62,160 nucleotides of DNA. It comes from Streptosporangiales bacterium. Its GTDB lineage: Bacteria; Actinomycetota; Actinomycetes; Streptosporangiales; WHST01. The DNA is taken from NCBI GenBank assembly GCA_009379825.1, contig WHTA01000027.1, positions 1 through 62,160 on the forward strand. Direction: 5' to 3'. Each line of letters starts with the position of its first letter. The stretch's first letter is position 1. The position numbers were made by a program, and so were the translations under genes. This document shows positions 10,149-18,099 of the stretch, piece after piece. The notes below the pieces were generated by a model. It was not told the DNA's origin, searched no databases, and was given only the letters and a program-made list of their open reading frames with translations.

Positions 10149-10179
10149 CCTCCGCGGAGGCCATCGCCCTACCGCGGAG
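10149..10179. promoter_or_regulatory. Possible operator upstream of glpK
   Basis: A perfect 12-base palindrome CCTCCGCGGAGG lies at 10149-10160. Its core CCGCGGAG recurs at 10172-10179, exactly 20 bases (about two helical turns) away. The pair lies 74-104 bases upstream of the glpK ATG. No regulator gene is adjacent. GC-rich palindromes arise easily by chance at this base composition. Confidence 0.3.
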
Positions 10180-10214
10180 ATCTTCACGACCCACTGGGTG
10201 GGACAGCCAAGGCC

Positions 10215-10730
10215 CTAGGCGTCCGGCTCCTCGGCGAGCGAGTGCTCGTACGCCTGCGCAATCGTCCTGTCGAACAGTACGACGAGATTGTCGGGCGAGT
10301 ACTCGAGCCGGCCCTCTTCTGTGACCTCACCGAGCGCCACGGTGACCGAGCGACCGTCGGTGAAGCCGAGCCGTACGCCGGCCTGGGTACGGCCCGCCTC
10401 CAACGGCTTGAGTCCCTCGACGCTCTGCACGTGTTCGACACCCCGGCCGAGCAAGTCGGCCCACTCCGGCCACGCGGTCGCGTCCAGCCTCGTCAGGCTG
10501 CCGCTGGGGAACCGTTCTTCGATGCCGCCCCACGAGACGTCGACACGGGCGTCGGTCCCCTCGGTCAGCCACGAGATCGTGAGCCGGCCGCCACCTTCGG
10601 TGCCGAGCTCGATACCCATGCTCACGTCGTGCCCGACCGGGTAGCGCACATACCGCTCCTCCGCCAACTCCGGCAGCGTCAGGTAAGCGACGGAGCGGAG
10701 ACGCACGCCCGTGATGTCGTCCAATCGCAT
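10215..10730 (-). CDS. Hypothetical protein, probable immunity partner of the 10746 toxin-like gene
   Basis: This 171-residue cytoplasmic protein has no signal peptide or membrane segment. It is acidic, with beta-rich stretches such as GGGRLTISWLTEGTDARVDVSW and FTDGRSVTVALG. It begins 15 bases after the stop of the toxin-like gene on the same strand, with a GGAGGAG-type ribosome-binding site. A small acidic protein immediately downstream of a modular protein with a short C-terminal cassette is the usual arrangement of an immunity gene. I know no family for it, so the role is inferred from position only. Confidence 0.72.
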   Translation of the reverse strand: MRLDDITGVRLRSVAYLTLPELAEERYVRYPVGHDVSMGIELGTEGGGRLTISWLTEGTDARVDVSWGGIEERFPSGSLTRLDATAWPEWADLLGRGVEHVQSVEGLKPLEAGRTQAGVRLGFTDGRSVTVALGEVTEEGRLEYSPDNLVVLFDRTIAQAYEHSLAEEPDA

Positions 10731-10745
10731 GCTGACCTACTCCTC

Positions 10746-12023
10746 CTAGCCGGGGTACGTGAACGAGCCGAAGTACCGGAAGTCGCCCTGCGCGTCGACC
10801 ACGACTCCGCGGCCGTCGGGACGAATGTAGTAGTGGCCGCCCCTGAAGTTGCCACCGGTGATCGGGACCTCCCTGGTGGCCGGGTTGGTCACGATCTCCT
10901 GGAGGTGCCGGTGCGCGAGCGCCTCCTTCTCGGCGGCGCCCCCGCGCAGCGGTGGGAGCGTCGACTCACCGGCACGCTGACCCGCCGCGTGTTTGTCGTA
11001 CGAGTGCACGCTCCTCGGCACCTTGCCCTTGACCAGTGTGTTCGCGCTCTCGACGATCTGCTGGCTCGTTCGACCGGAGCCACCCCACGCCTGACCGGGG
11101 ATGGGCGCGCGACCACCCCTACCGGCCCGGCCCGCCGCTTGCACAGCCGCGACGAGCTCGTCGACTTTGGCGCGGGCCGCCGTCGAGACCCCGGCGAGCG
11201 CCTTGCCGCCCTTGAGCACCTTGGCGGCAGCGAGCGGGCCGACCAGGGTCCCGGCGTCGACGAGGAAGCCCCCGAAGTCTCCCTCGAGAAGGTCGTCTAC
11301 GCCGGTCATCGAGCCGACGAACCGGAGCAGGTCCTCGCCGGTGATCAGGTTCGGCTGGAGCAGCTCGACGGGAGACGTCCCCCAGACCTGACGGAGAGTA
11401 GCACTCTTGTCGCGGTCGGCCACCGCCTGCGCGAGGAGGTCCTGGTTGCTCGGGCCGCTGCCGGTCGGCACGGTCTCACTCAGCACGGGGCCGTTCCACC
11501 TGAGGCCGCGCAGCTGCTCGTCGGTGATCGAGTCCGCGGCCTTCGCGTGCACCAGCGCGCTGCGCAGGACCCGTTCCGCGATCCTCATCTCGGACATCTT
11601 CTGCGGGTCGGCGGGGCCGCCTTCTGCGGGCGTGAAGTAGTCGGGATCGCGGACGGTCACCCCTCCGTCGTCGTGGACTTCCCACTTCCCCGTCGTCACC
11701 TCGGGACGGTCCATGACCTCGTCGACCTTCGCCTTCGCCTTCGTCAACGCGGCCTGGAAGCCGAGCACCGCGTTGCGCGCCGTCTCCGTGCGGAGCGCGA
11801 TGATGGTCATCGCCGTCGCGTTCGTCTGCACCACGGCCGACGCCTCCGGCTGCCCTTCGCCGCGCCACCCTTGGGCTGCGGTGAGCGGGAGCTCGACCTC
11901 GTTCGTGAACGTGGACTCGCCGGCGGTCAACGTGGACCGGGCGGCGGCGAAGTCCTCGGCAGCGTGACCGAGCGCCTTCGGGGAGACGTGTCGCAGGGCG
12001 GAGACGGTGATCGCCGCGGTCAC
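10746..12023 (-). CDS. Polymorphic-toxin-like protein with WXG/EspA-type N-terminus and a C-terminal cassette
   Basis: This 425-residue protein starts at a GTG at 12023 with GGAGG five bases upstream; longer upstream frames run through other genes. Residues 1-110 look like a helical ESX/WXG-type module (LRHVSPKALGHAAEDFAAARS, then AAQGWRGEG). The middle is helical and has a hydrophobic stretch, FLVDAGTLVGPLAAAKVLKGG, of the pre-toxin type. The last 80 residues form a distinct cassette with HSYDKHAAGQRAGE, EALAHRHLQEIV and the end HYYIRPDGRGVVVDAQ. This resembles short RNase-type toxin tips with His and Arg residues, but I cannot name the family. Its start overlaps the upstream 103-residue gene by four bases (GTGA). 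Confidence 0.8.
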   Translation of the reverse strand: MTAAITVSALRHVSPKALGHAAEDFAAARSTLTAGESTFTNEVELPLTAAQGWRGEGQPEASAVVQTNATAMTIIALRTETARNAVLGFQAALTKAKAKVDEVMDRPEVTTGKWEVHDDGGVTVRDPDYFTPAEGGPADPQKMSEMRIAERVLRSALVHAKAADSITDEQLRGLRWNGPVLSETVPTGSGPSNQDLLAQAVADRDKSATLRQVWGTSPVELLQPNLITGEDLLRFVGSMTGVDDLLEGDFGGFLVDAGTLVGPLAAAKVLKGGKALAGVSTAARAKVDELVAAVQAAGRAGRGGRAPIPGQAWGGSGRTSQQIVESANTLVKGKVPRSVHSYDKHAAGQRAGESTLPPLRGGAAEKEALAHRHLQEIVTNPATREVPITGGNFRGGHYYIRPDGRGVVVDAQGDFRYFGSFTYPG

Positions 12024-12331
12024 CGCGCCTCCGGTGAGCGGACGTAGACGAACAGGTTGCCGCCCTCGTTGTCTGTCGTGACGGAGATGTCGACCGTCTC
12101 CAGGAGTTTGTCGCCCGTGGTGACGGTCACCTCCGTCAACCGCTTGGTGAACCGCGTCCAGTCCTCGACCACCGACGACAGGCTGCGGTGCGTCGCGTAC
12201 GGCTGCAGATGCGCGCCGCCAAGCGAATCGTCGATCTGCGCGAGGCGCTTCGGCACCGGCGCAATGTCCGCCCCCACGCCTCGCGCCGCGCGCCCCATGG
12301 CCTTTACCGTCGACGGAACAATGGTCGCCAC
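12020..12331 (-). CDS. Small protein encoded ahead of the toxin-like gene
   Basis: This 103-residue cytoplasmic protein contains AMGRAARGVGADIAPVPKRL, SSVVEDWTRFTKRL and a beta-like C-terminal half with TVTTGDKLLETVDIS. Its size and position directly before a WXG-type protein fit a secretion partner or chaperone. No WXG motif is visible, so this is weak inference. The GTG start at 12331 has only a distant G-rich stretch upstream. It is translationally coupled to the next gene by a four-base overlap, making 12331-10215 a three-gene unit. Confidence 0.72.
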   Translation of the reverse strand: MATIVPSTVKAMGRAARGVGADIAPVPKRLAQIDDSLGGAHLQPYATHRSLSSVVEDWTRFTKRLTEVTVTTGDKLLETVDISVTTDNEGGNLFVYVRSPEAR

Positions 12332-12364
12332 CGCGAACTAGTCCCCCGCCCATTTGGATTCGGG

Positions 12365-13201
12365 CTACGACGGCGGCCGGCGGCGAGCCGTTCCCTGCGG
12401 CGACCTCGGCGGGTCGGCCAGCAATGCGGCGAGGTCGTCGGCCAGTTCCGGGGTCGCCGCCACGACGCCGCTCCAGCGGCGGGTCAGGTCGGTGTCGAAC
12501 TCCAGCGGCCGGCCGTGGACGTCGCGTACCGCGCCGCCGGCCGCGTCGAGGAGCACCACGGCCGCGGCCAGGTCCACCAACCGGTGCGTGTCGGTGCAGG
12601 CGTCCGCGAACGCGTCGGTGGCGCCGGTGGCGACCAGCGCGGCCTCCAGGCACGAGGAGGACAGGACCCGCACCCGTCCGGCCGCACTGGCCGCCCGCCA
12701 CCAGGCGGCGGCCGCCGTGGCGTTCGCCGGGTGCGGCCGCAGCAGCGATACGGCGGCGCCCGGCAGCTCCGTCCGCCCGCTTGTGCGCAGCCCCGAGCTG
12801 CCCGCACCTGCGACCGCCCACCACCGGCTGCCGGTCTCCGTCCACACGGTCAGTGCCTGGGTGAACGCTCCGTCATCCACCAACGCTGCGCTGAACGCGG
12901 ACAGCGGCACGCCGGCGGCGGCGTTGGCCGAGCCGTCGAGCGGGTCGAGCACCACCGTGTACGCGGACCCGCGGTCGAGCCAGCCGCACTCCTCGGACAG
13001 CACGTTGACGTCACCGGTCACGGCGAGGATGGCGGCCTCGACGATCTCGTCGATGCGCATCGTCGCGGTGCCGTCCGCCCCGCGCCCGACGGAGGCGGCC
13101 AGCTCGGCGCGGTCGTGCCGTGCGCGGGCGTCGTTCGCCGCGGCCACGCCGGCCGCCGCTGCGCGCAGCAGCGCCGGGTGCAGGACGTCCTCGGCGGCCA
13201 C
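12365..13201 (-). CDS. Inositol monophosphatase-family phosphatase at the end of the phn operon
   Basis: This 278-residue metal-dependent phosphatase belongs to the IMPase/FBPase fold. Visible motifs are NVLSEECGWLD (metal-binding Glu), then VVLDPLDGSANAAAGVPL near residue 85 (the DPLDG-S-N metal and substrate motif), and a C-terminal region with DTHRLVDLAAAVVLLDAAGG corresponding to the final metal Asp. The GTG at 13201 starts two bases after the phnM stop, with GGGGAG inside the phnM 3' end, so the two are coupled. Its place matches that of phnN/phnP in other C-P lyase operons, neither of which is present here. I infer a role on ribose phosphate intermediates, but other phosphomonoesters are equally possible. 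Confidence 0.88.
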   Translation of the reverse strand: MAAEDVLHPALLRAAAAGVAAANDARARHDRAELAASVGRGADGTATMRIDEIVEAAILAVTGDVNVLSEECGWLDRGSAYTVVLDPLDGSANAAAGVPLSAFSAALVDDGAFTQALTVWTETGSRWWAVAGAGSSGLRTSGRTELPGAAVSLLRPHPANATAAAAWWRAASAAGRVRVLSSSCLEAALVATGATDAFADACTDTHRLVDLAAAVVLLDAAGGAVRDVHGRPLEFDTDLTRRWSGVVAATPELADDLAALLADPPRSPQGTARRRPPS

Positions 13202-13203
13202 GG

Positions 13204-14370
13204 TCAGCTCCCCACCAGCACCCGGTCGTCGACCGCGCTCCAGGTGGAGCGGACGGTCGGCCAGCCGGCGTCCTCGGTCACCAGCACCAGGTCCGCCCGC
13301 GCGCCGACCTCCAGCCGGCCGCGGTCGGCGAGCCCGGCGACCCGCGCCGCACCCCGCGTCACCAGCCCGACCGCGACCGGCAGCGGCGCCCGGCCGTCGC
13401 GGGCCAGCCGGAACGCGGCACCGATCATGCTGAACGGCATGTAGTCGCTGGACAGACCGTCGACGAGACCTTCGGCGATCAGGTCGGCGGCCGCGACGTT
13501 GCCGCTGTGCGAGCCGCCCCTGAGCACGTTCGGCGCACCGGCGACGACGAGCAGCCCGTACTCGCGCGCGGCGTGCGCGGCCGCGAGCGTGGTGGGGAAC
13601 TCCGCCACGGCGACGCCGACGGCGGCCAGGTCGGCGACCTCGTCGGCCGTCACCGGGTCGTGGCCGAGCACCCGTACGGTGCCGTTGCGATGCACGAGCC
13701 AGTCGAGCGCCACCTCGCGGTGCCACACCCGGCCGTCGCGTTCGGCGATCCGCGCGGCCATCAGCTGGTGCGCGGTGGTCCGGTCGTGCTCGCCGAGGTA
13801 GAGCCTGGCGTACGCGTCGAGGTCGCGGAACTGGCCCTGCCCCGGCGTGTGGTCCTCGTAGCTGACCAACGGCGGCACGGTCTCTGCGCGGTAGTACTCC
13901 AGCGTCTCGCCGAGCGCGGCGAGACCGTCGGGGTCGCGGGCGTCCAGCCGGAACAGCATGCGGTGGTCGAGCTGTGCCTGCCCGTCGCACATCCTGGTCC
14001 TGATCGCCCGCTCCCGCACCAGCGCGCCTTCGATCGAGCGGTTCTTGCTGTCGTCGCCGTAGTACCCGGTGGCATGGAAGACCGTGGTGATGCCGGCGGC
14101 ACGCACCCTGCCCTCGAAGCTGGCGAGGCCGAACCCGACGTCGAACTCCACGCCGGGACGCGGCTGTAGCTCCTTCTCCAGCCCGTCGCTGTGCGTGTCC
14201 ACGAGCCCGGGCAGGAGGTACGCGCCACGCCCGTCCACCGCCGCGGGCGGCGGCGGGCCGGCCCGCTCGGCGACGTCCACGAGCACACCGTCCTCGGCGA
14301 CCACGACCGCGTCGTCGAGCACCCGGTCGGGCAGCACCGCCCGCACATTGTGGATGCACAGCCTCGTCAC
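13204..14370 (-). CDS. phnM: Alpha-D-ribose 1-methylphosphonate 5-triphosphate diphosphatase
   Basis: PhnM removes pyrophosphate from ribose 1-alkylphosphonate 5-triphosphate, giving the 5-phosphate that PhnJ cleaves. This 388-residue amidohydrolase-fold protein shows the metal site LLPGLVDTHSDGLEKELQPRPG. The family blocks GITTVFHATGYYGDDSKN, RMLFRLDARD, PNVLRGGSHSGN and GLSSDYMPFSM follow. The GTG at 14370 overlaps the phnL stop by four bases (GTGA). The end LVLVTEDAGW and RSTWSAVDDRVL is typical of the family's last beta domain. Confidence 0.96.
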   Translation of the reverse strand: MTRLCIHNVRAVLPDRVLDDAVVVAEDGVLVDVAERAGPPPPAAVDGRGAYLLPGLVDTHSDGLEKELQPRPGVEFDVGFGLASFEGRVRAAGITTVFHATGYYGDDSKNRSIEGALVRERAIRTRMCDGQAQLDHRMLFRLDARDPDGLAALGETLEYYRAETVPPLVSYEDHTPGQGQFRDLDAYARLYLGEHDRTTAHQLMAARIAERDGRVWHREVALDWLVHRNGTVRVLGHDPVTADEVADLAAVGVAVAEFPTTLAAAHAAREYGLLVVAGAPNVLRGGSHSGNVAAADLIAEGLVDGLSSDYMPFSMIGAAFRLARDGRAPLPVAVGLVTRGAARVAGLADRGRLEVGARADLVLVTEDAGWPTVRSTWSAVDDRVLVGS

Positions 14371-15137
14371 CTGGCCACCTCGAGGTCGTAGGCGGGGTCG
14401 CGGAGGATCTCCGTCGGCGGGCCACTGGCGACCACCTGGCCGCCGCCGAGCACCACCACCCGGTCGGCCAGCCGTTCGATGGCCTCCAGGTCGTGGAAGA
14501 CAGAAAGCACGGCGACCCCGGCGCCGGTCAGCCGCTCGATGAGGCCCAGCACGGCTTCCCGGTTCACCGGGTCGAGCGCGGACACCGGCTCGTCGAGCAG
14601 CAGCAGCCGCGGCGGCGAGATGAGCCCGGACGCCAGGTTCACCCGCTGCTTCTGCCCACCGGAGAGCACCGTGGGGTACATCGCCCACAGCTTGCGTTCG
14701 ATGTTCAGCCGCTCGAGCGCGTCGGCCGCAGCCGACCGCGCGTCGCCCGCCGACATGCCGCGCGCGACGCCCGCGCCCGCGACCACGTCTGCGGTCGCCT
14801 TGCGCGGCTCGGTCTTCAGGAACTGCGAGACGTAGCCGATCTCCCGGCCGCGCAGCTTCGCGACCTCAGCGTCCGGCAGCGCCGCGAGATCGACCCGCGA
14901 CCCGTCGCCGCGGCGGAACAGCACCTCGCCACCGCCTGGCAGGTACGTGCGGTAGACGCAGCGCAGCAACGTGGACTTGCCGGCACCGCTCGCGCCGGCG
15001 AGCACGACGTGTTCGCCCGCGTGTACGTCCAGGTCGACGCCGTCGAGTGCGGGCACCCGGCGACCGTCGATCAGGTGCAGCGTGAACTCCTTGACCAACC
15101 CACGGACCGCGAGCACCGGCTCCTCGGCAGCTGGCAT
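14367..15137 (-). CDS. phnL: C-P lyase ABC-type protein PhnL
   Basis: PhnL is an ABC-type ATPase that works with PhnK on the C-P lyase core rather than in transport. This 256-residue copy has Walker A GASGAGKSTLL near residue 50 and the Q-loop region GYVSQFLKTEPRK typical of PhnL. The signature is LSGGQKQRVNLASGL and Walker B is LLLLDEPVSALD. All ATPase motifs are intact, in contrast to phnK. The gene starts 12 bases after the phnK stop. AGGAG lies just upstream of the ATG. Confidence 0.95.
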   Translation of the reverse strand: MPAAEEPVLAVRGLVKEFTLHLIDGRRVPALDGVDLDVHAGEHVVLAGASGAGKSTLLRCVYRTYLPGGGEVLFRRGDGSRVDLAALPDAEVAKLRGREIGYVSQFLKTEPRKATADVVAGAGVARGMSAGDARSAAADALERLNIERKLWAMYPTVLSGGQKQRVNLASGLISPPRLLLLDEPVSALDPVNREAVLGLIERLTGAGVAVLSVFHDLEAIERLADRVVVLGGGQVVASGPPTEILRDPAYDLEVAR

Positions 15138-15149
15138 GTCTGCTCCTCG

Positions 15150-16034
15150 TCATCCACGCGCGGCGGCGACCAACCGCTGGCTGTACGGGTGTTGCGGGTC
15201 CTCGAAGACCTGGTCGGTCAGGCCGGTCTCCACCGCGCGACCGTGCTGCATCACAGCAACCCGGTCGGTGAGCATCTCGATGACCGCGAAGTCGTGCGAG
15301 ATGACGAGTGCGGCGAGCTGGAACTCCTCCAGCAGACCGCGGATCAGGTCGAGCACTCCCGCGGCCACCGACGCGTCCAGCCCTGTGGTCGGCTCGTCGA
15401 GGAGCACCACAGGTGGCTGGTTCGCCAGCGCCTTCGCCAGCTGTACGCGTTACCGCATACCGCCGGAGAAGGTGCGTACGAGGTGGTCCATCCGGGCCTC
15501 AGGCACCTCGGTGCGGCGCAGCAGCTCGGCGGCGCGGGCGCGGATCTTGCCGTAGTGCCGCCAGCCGCTCGCCGTCAGCGGCTCGGCGACGTTGCCGCCG
15601 GCCGTCACGCCGAGGTCGAGCCCGGCGGCGGGGTCCTGGTAGACGACGGACACCTGGTCGACGCGCAGCTTCCTGCGCACGGACGGCGACAGGTCGAGGA
15701 TGCTCACCGCGCCGTCGCCGTAGCCGCGCAGGTAGACGCTGCCGGCGGTCGCCGTGTCGTCGCCGGCTATGCACCGCACCACGGTGCTCTTGCCTGAGCC
15801 GGACTCGCCGACCACGCCGAGCGCCTCGCCAGGCGCCACCTCGAACGACACGTCCCAGGCGGCGACGACCGCGCCGGTCGACGGGCTGATGACCGTGTCG
15901 TGCTCGGGCCCGGTGCCGGCGACCGCGGCCGCACCACCCGCGCCGTACACCCGGCCCAGGCCGGCCACCTTCAACGCCCACTGCGGCACCTCGCCGGCTG
16001 TCGCCGGGATCACCGCTTCTTCGGTCAACGTCAC
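15150..16034 (-). pseudogene. phnK: C-P lyase ABC-type protein PhnK, interrupted by an in-frame stop
   Basis: The coding frame is continuous in length (885 bases, 294 codons plus stop) but carries TAA at 15450-15452, codon 195. The stop falls inside the ABC signature: the sequence reads FSGGMR-stop-RVQLAKALA where FSGGMQQR is expected. Upstream, Walker A GESGSGKSTVV and the Q-loop VVYQDP are intact. Downstream, in the same frame, are Walker B VVLLDEPTTGLDAS and the PhnK tail HPYSQRLVAAARG. No frameshift is needed. An insert of about 25 residues precedes Walker A. The truncated product would lack Walker B and be inactive. The GTG at 16034 overlaps phnJ by four bases. Sequencing error, true inactivation or readthrough are the alternatives. 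Confidence 0.88.
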
Positions 16035-16909
16035 TGCGTCTCCTCCTCGCCGGTCGCGCGCCGCCTGTCGCACCAGTCGGTGTCGCTGCACAGCCAGCTC
16101 TCCGTGCCGTCGGCCGCCGGGGTGGAGACGAAGAACGCCTCCTCCGCCCCGCACTTGACGCAGCGCGCGCCGGGCGTGCGCTCGACCTCGAACGGCACGT
16201 CCTCGAACGTCAGCGGCTGCACGTCGGTGTGCGGCGGCACCGCGTAGATGCGTTTCTCCCTGCCGGCGCCGAACAGCGTGAGGTGCTCTGCGTGGTGCAG
16301 CTTCGGCACGTCCCACCGCGGGATCGGCGTGGTGGAGATGACGTAGCGGCCGCCTACCAGACACGGGTAGCCGGTCGACTTCGTGATTCCACCGTTGCGC
16401 ACGATGTCCTCGTACAGCGCGACCCACATCCGCGAGTAGTCGGCCTCCGCGTGCATCCGCGTCTGCTCACGCATGTCGCGCTCGACGCCGCGCAGCGGCT
16501 CGGGCACAGGCACCTGCAGCACGAGCACCTGGTCGTCCCGCATCGGGTCCTCGGGGATGCGGTGCCTGCTCTGCACGATGGTCGCCGCGCGGGAGTCCGA
16601 CTCCTCCTCGCAGCCGGTGTGCCCGACGATCAGCCGCCGCAGGTTCACCGCGTTCACGCCGGCGTCGTCGCCCTGGTCGATCACCTTCACCTTGTCGTCA
16701 GGCGCGACGATGCCGAGCGTCACCTGCAGGCCGCCGGAGCCCCAGCCGCGGGAGACCGGCATCTCCCTGGAGCCGAAAGGCACCTGGTAGCCGGGCACCG
16801 CCACAGCGGTGAGGATGGCGCGGCGGATCTCCCGCTTGCTCACCTCGTCGAGCAGCCCGAAGGTCTCCGCTTCTGCGGTCCCGTCGAGCACGTCGGCCAT
16901 GGCGGTCAT
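16031..16909 (-). CDS. phnJ: Alpha-D-ribose 1-methylphosphonate 5-phosphate C-P lyase
   Basis: PhnJ is the radical SAM-type enzyme that breaks the carbon-phosphorus bond. The four conserved cysteines are present at residues 250, 253, 274 and 280 (CVKC ... CSDTDWC). Their spacing is close to E. coli Cys241, 244, 266 and 272, three of which bind the iron-sulfur cluster. Gly40 in VAVPGYQVPFGS corresponds to the radical glycine region near the N-terminus. At 292 residues the length is normal. The ATG at 16909 overlaps the phnI stop by four bases. Nothing suggests loss of activity in this gene. Confidence 0.96.
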   Translation of the reverse strand: MTAMADVLDGTAEAETFGLLDEVSKREIRRAILTAVAVPGYQVPFGSREMPVSRGWGSGGLQVTLGIVAPDDKVKVIDQGDDAGVNAVNLRRLIVGHTGCEEESDSRAATIVQSRHRIPEDPMRDDQVLVLQVPVPEPLRGVERDMREQTRMHAEADYSRMWVALYEDIVRNGGITKSTGYPCLVGGRYVISTTPIPRWDVPKLHHAEHLTLFGAGREKRIYAVPPHTDVQPLTFEDVPFEVERTPGARCVKCGAEEAFFVSTPAADGTESWLCSDTDWCDRRRATGEEETQ

Positions 16910-18099
16910 CGGGCCGGCTCCCTGTCGGCGGAGATCGACGAGACGCAGTCCATCTCAGGCGGCTGGTCGGCGAGCAGCTCCGCCATGGTGGCCGTCTGCT
17001 CGTCGTTCGCGGCCATCTCCGCAAGCGCCGCGCGCACGGCCTGCTTGCGTTCCACCATCGAGCGGAACGTCACGTAGTGCGGCAGCTTCAGGTGTTCGAG
17101 GAAGCCGGACGAGTCGAGCCCGTCGGTGGTCAGCAGGATCGACTGCTGCAGCGCCGACCGGCCACCGTCGCGCCACGCGGAGATGTCCAGGTTGGCCATG
17201 GCGATCGCCTTGCGTTCGTTGTGGCCGAGGCAGAAGCCGTAGCCGACGTCGAACTTCGTACGGTCCTCGTCCAGGCCGTCGAGGTCCTCGATCGCCTCGG
17301 TCTCGGTCGCCCGCACGGTGCCGATGTCGACCGGCTCACCGGTGTGCGGGTGCGTCACCCGCACCGGCAGGTAGCCGTGCCGCACCTCGCCGAGCGTCAC
17401 CTCGTGGATGTAGCCGTCCGGGCCGAGGATGTTGCGGTACCACAGGTTCATCAGCGCACCGGTCTCCGCGCGCGCCATGGTGGCCAGCCACGCCGAGCGC
17501 GGCGCACCCGGCTTCGCGGGCTTCCTCGTGATGTCGTACGGCTGCGGGTCGTCGGGCAGCCGCCGGTCGACGGCGAGGTCCATCGACCGCAGTACGTCGA
17601 GCAGCCGCACCGGCTTGCGCAGCTCCCCGCCGCCGTCGTCGTCGCCCTCGGGCAGCGGCTCGTGCGCCAGCCGCGTCGCCTCGGCCTTGGCGTCCGCCTC
17701 CGGCGTGCGGTCGACCAGCCGGCCGGTGTAGTCGAGCGTGCGGCCGAGCAGCTGTGGTCCGGGTGGTGTGCGGTACGCGGGCACGATCCGGCGCAGCACG
17801 GTCATCTCGTTCGCGTGCACGGGCTCGCTGTACGCCAGCCGGGGCAGCGTCGACCGGTACGAGCGCACCAGCTGCGCGGCCTCGATCACGTCGCCCTCGG
17901 CCTGCCGGAACGCACGCGCCGCGAGTTCCGGCGCCCACAGCCCGCCCTCGCCCTGCACCCGGTCGACGGCCAGCCGCAGCCGCCCGGTCACCTGGTCGAG
18001 GCCCAGCCACGGGCCGTCGGCCGTGAGCCGCGACCGCTTGGTCAGTCGCTCGGCGGCGAGGATCGCCTCCAGCCCGCCACGGGCTCCCGCGTATCCCAT
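16906..18099 (-). CDS. phnI: C-P lyase core subunit PhnI
   Basis: PhnI is the nucleosidase subunit of the C-P lyase core, displacing adenine from MgATP with phosphonate in the presence of PhnG, H and L. The protein of 397 residues starts MGYAGARGGLEAILAAERL, as in other PhnI. It contains the conserved blocks AFRQAEGDVIEAAQLVRSYR, the long central helical region and GYGFCLGHNERKAIAMANLD. The ATG at 18099 shares one base with the phnH stop (TGATG), so translation is coupled. Longer upstream frames run through phnH in a wrong frame and are not used. Confidence 0.96.
   Translation of the reverse strand: MGYAGARGGLEAILAAERLTKRSRLTADGPWLGLDQVTGRLRLAVDRVQGEGGLWAPELAARAFRQAEGDVIEAAQLVRSYRSTLPRLAYSEPVHANEMTVLRRIVPAYRTPPGPQLLGRTLDYTGRLVDRTPEADAKAEATRLAHEPLPEGDDDGGGELRKPVRLLDVLRSMDLAVDRRLPDDPQPYDITRKPAKPGAPRSAWLATMARAETGALMNLWYRNILGPDGYIHEVTLGEVRHGYLPVRVTHPHTGEPVDIGTVRATETEAIEDLDGLDEDRTKFDVGYGFCLGHNERKAIAMANLDISAWRDGGRSALQQSILLTTDGLDSSGFLEHLKLPHYVTFRSMVERKQAVRAALAEMAANDEQTATMAELLADQPPEMDCVSSISADREPAR

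Noticed and set aside
12023-12845. Extension of the toxin-like frame upstream to 12845
   Set aside because: A GTG with GGAGG at 12023 is a proper start, and the extension runs antiphase over the 103-residue gene and the IMPase gene.
15150-16034. phnK as two functional genes or programmed stop readthrough
   Set aside because: The second half starts inside the ATPase fold with no ribosome-binding site, and no stem-loop or slippery context is visible at the TAA. A nonsense change or error is simpler.
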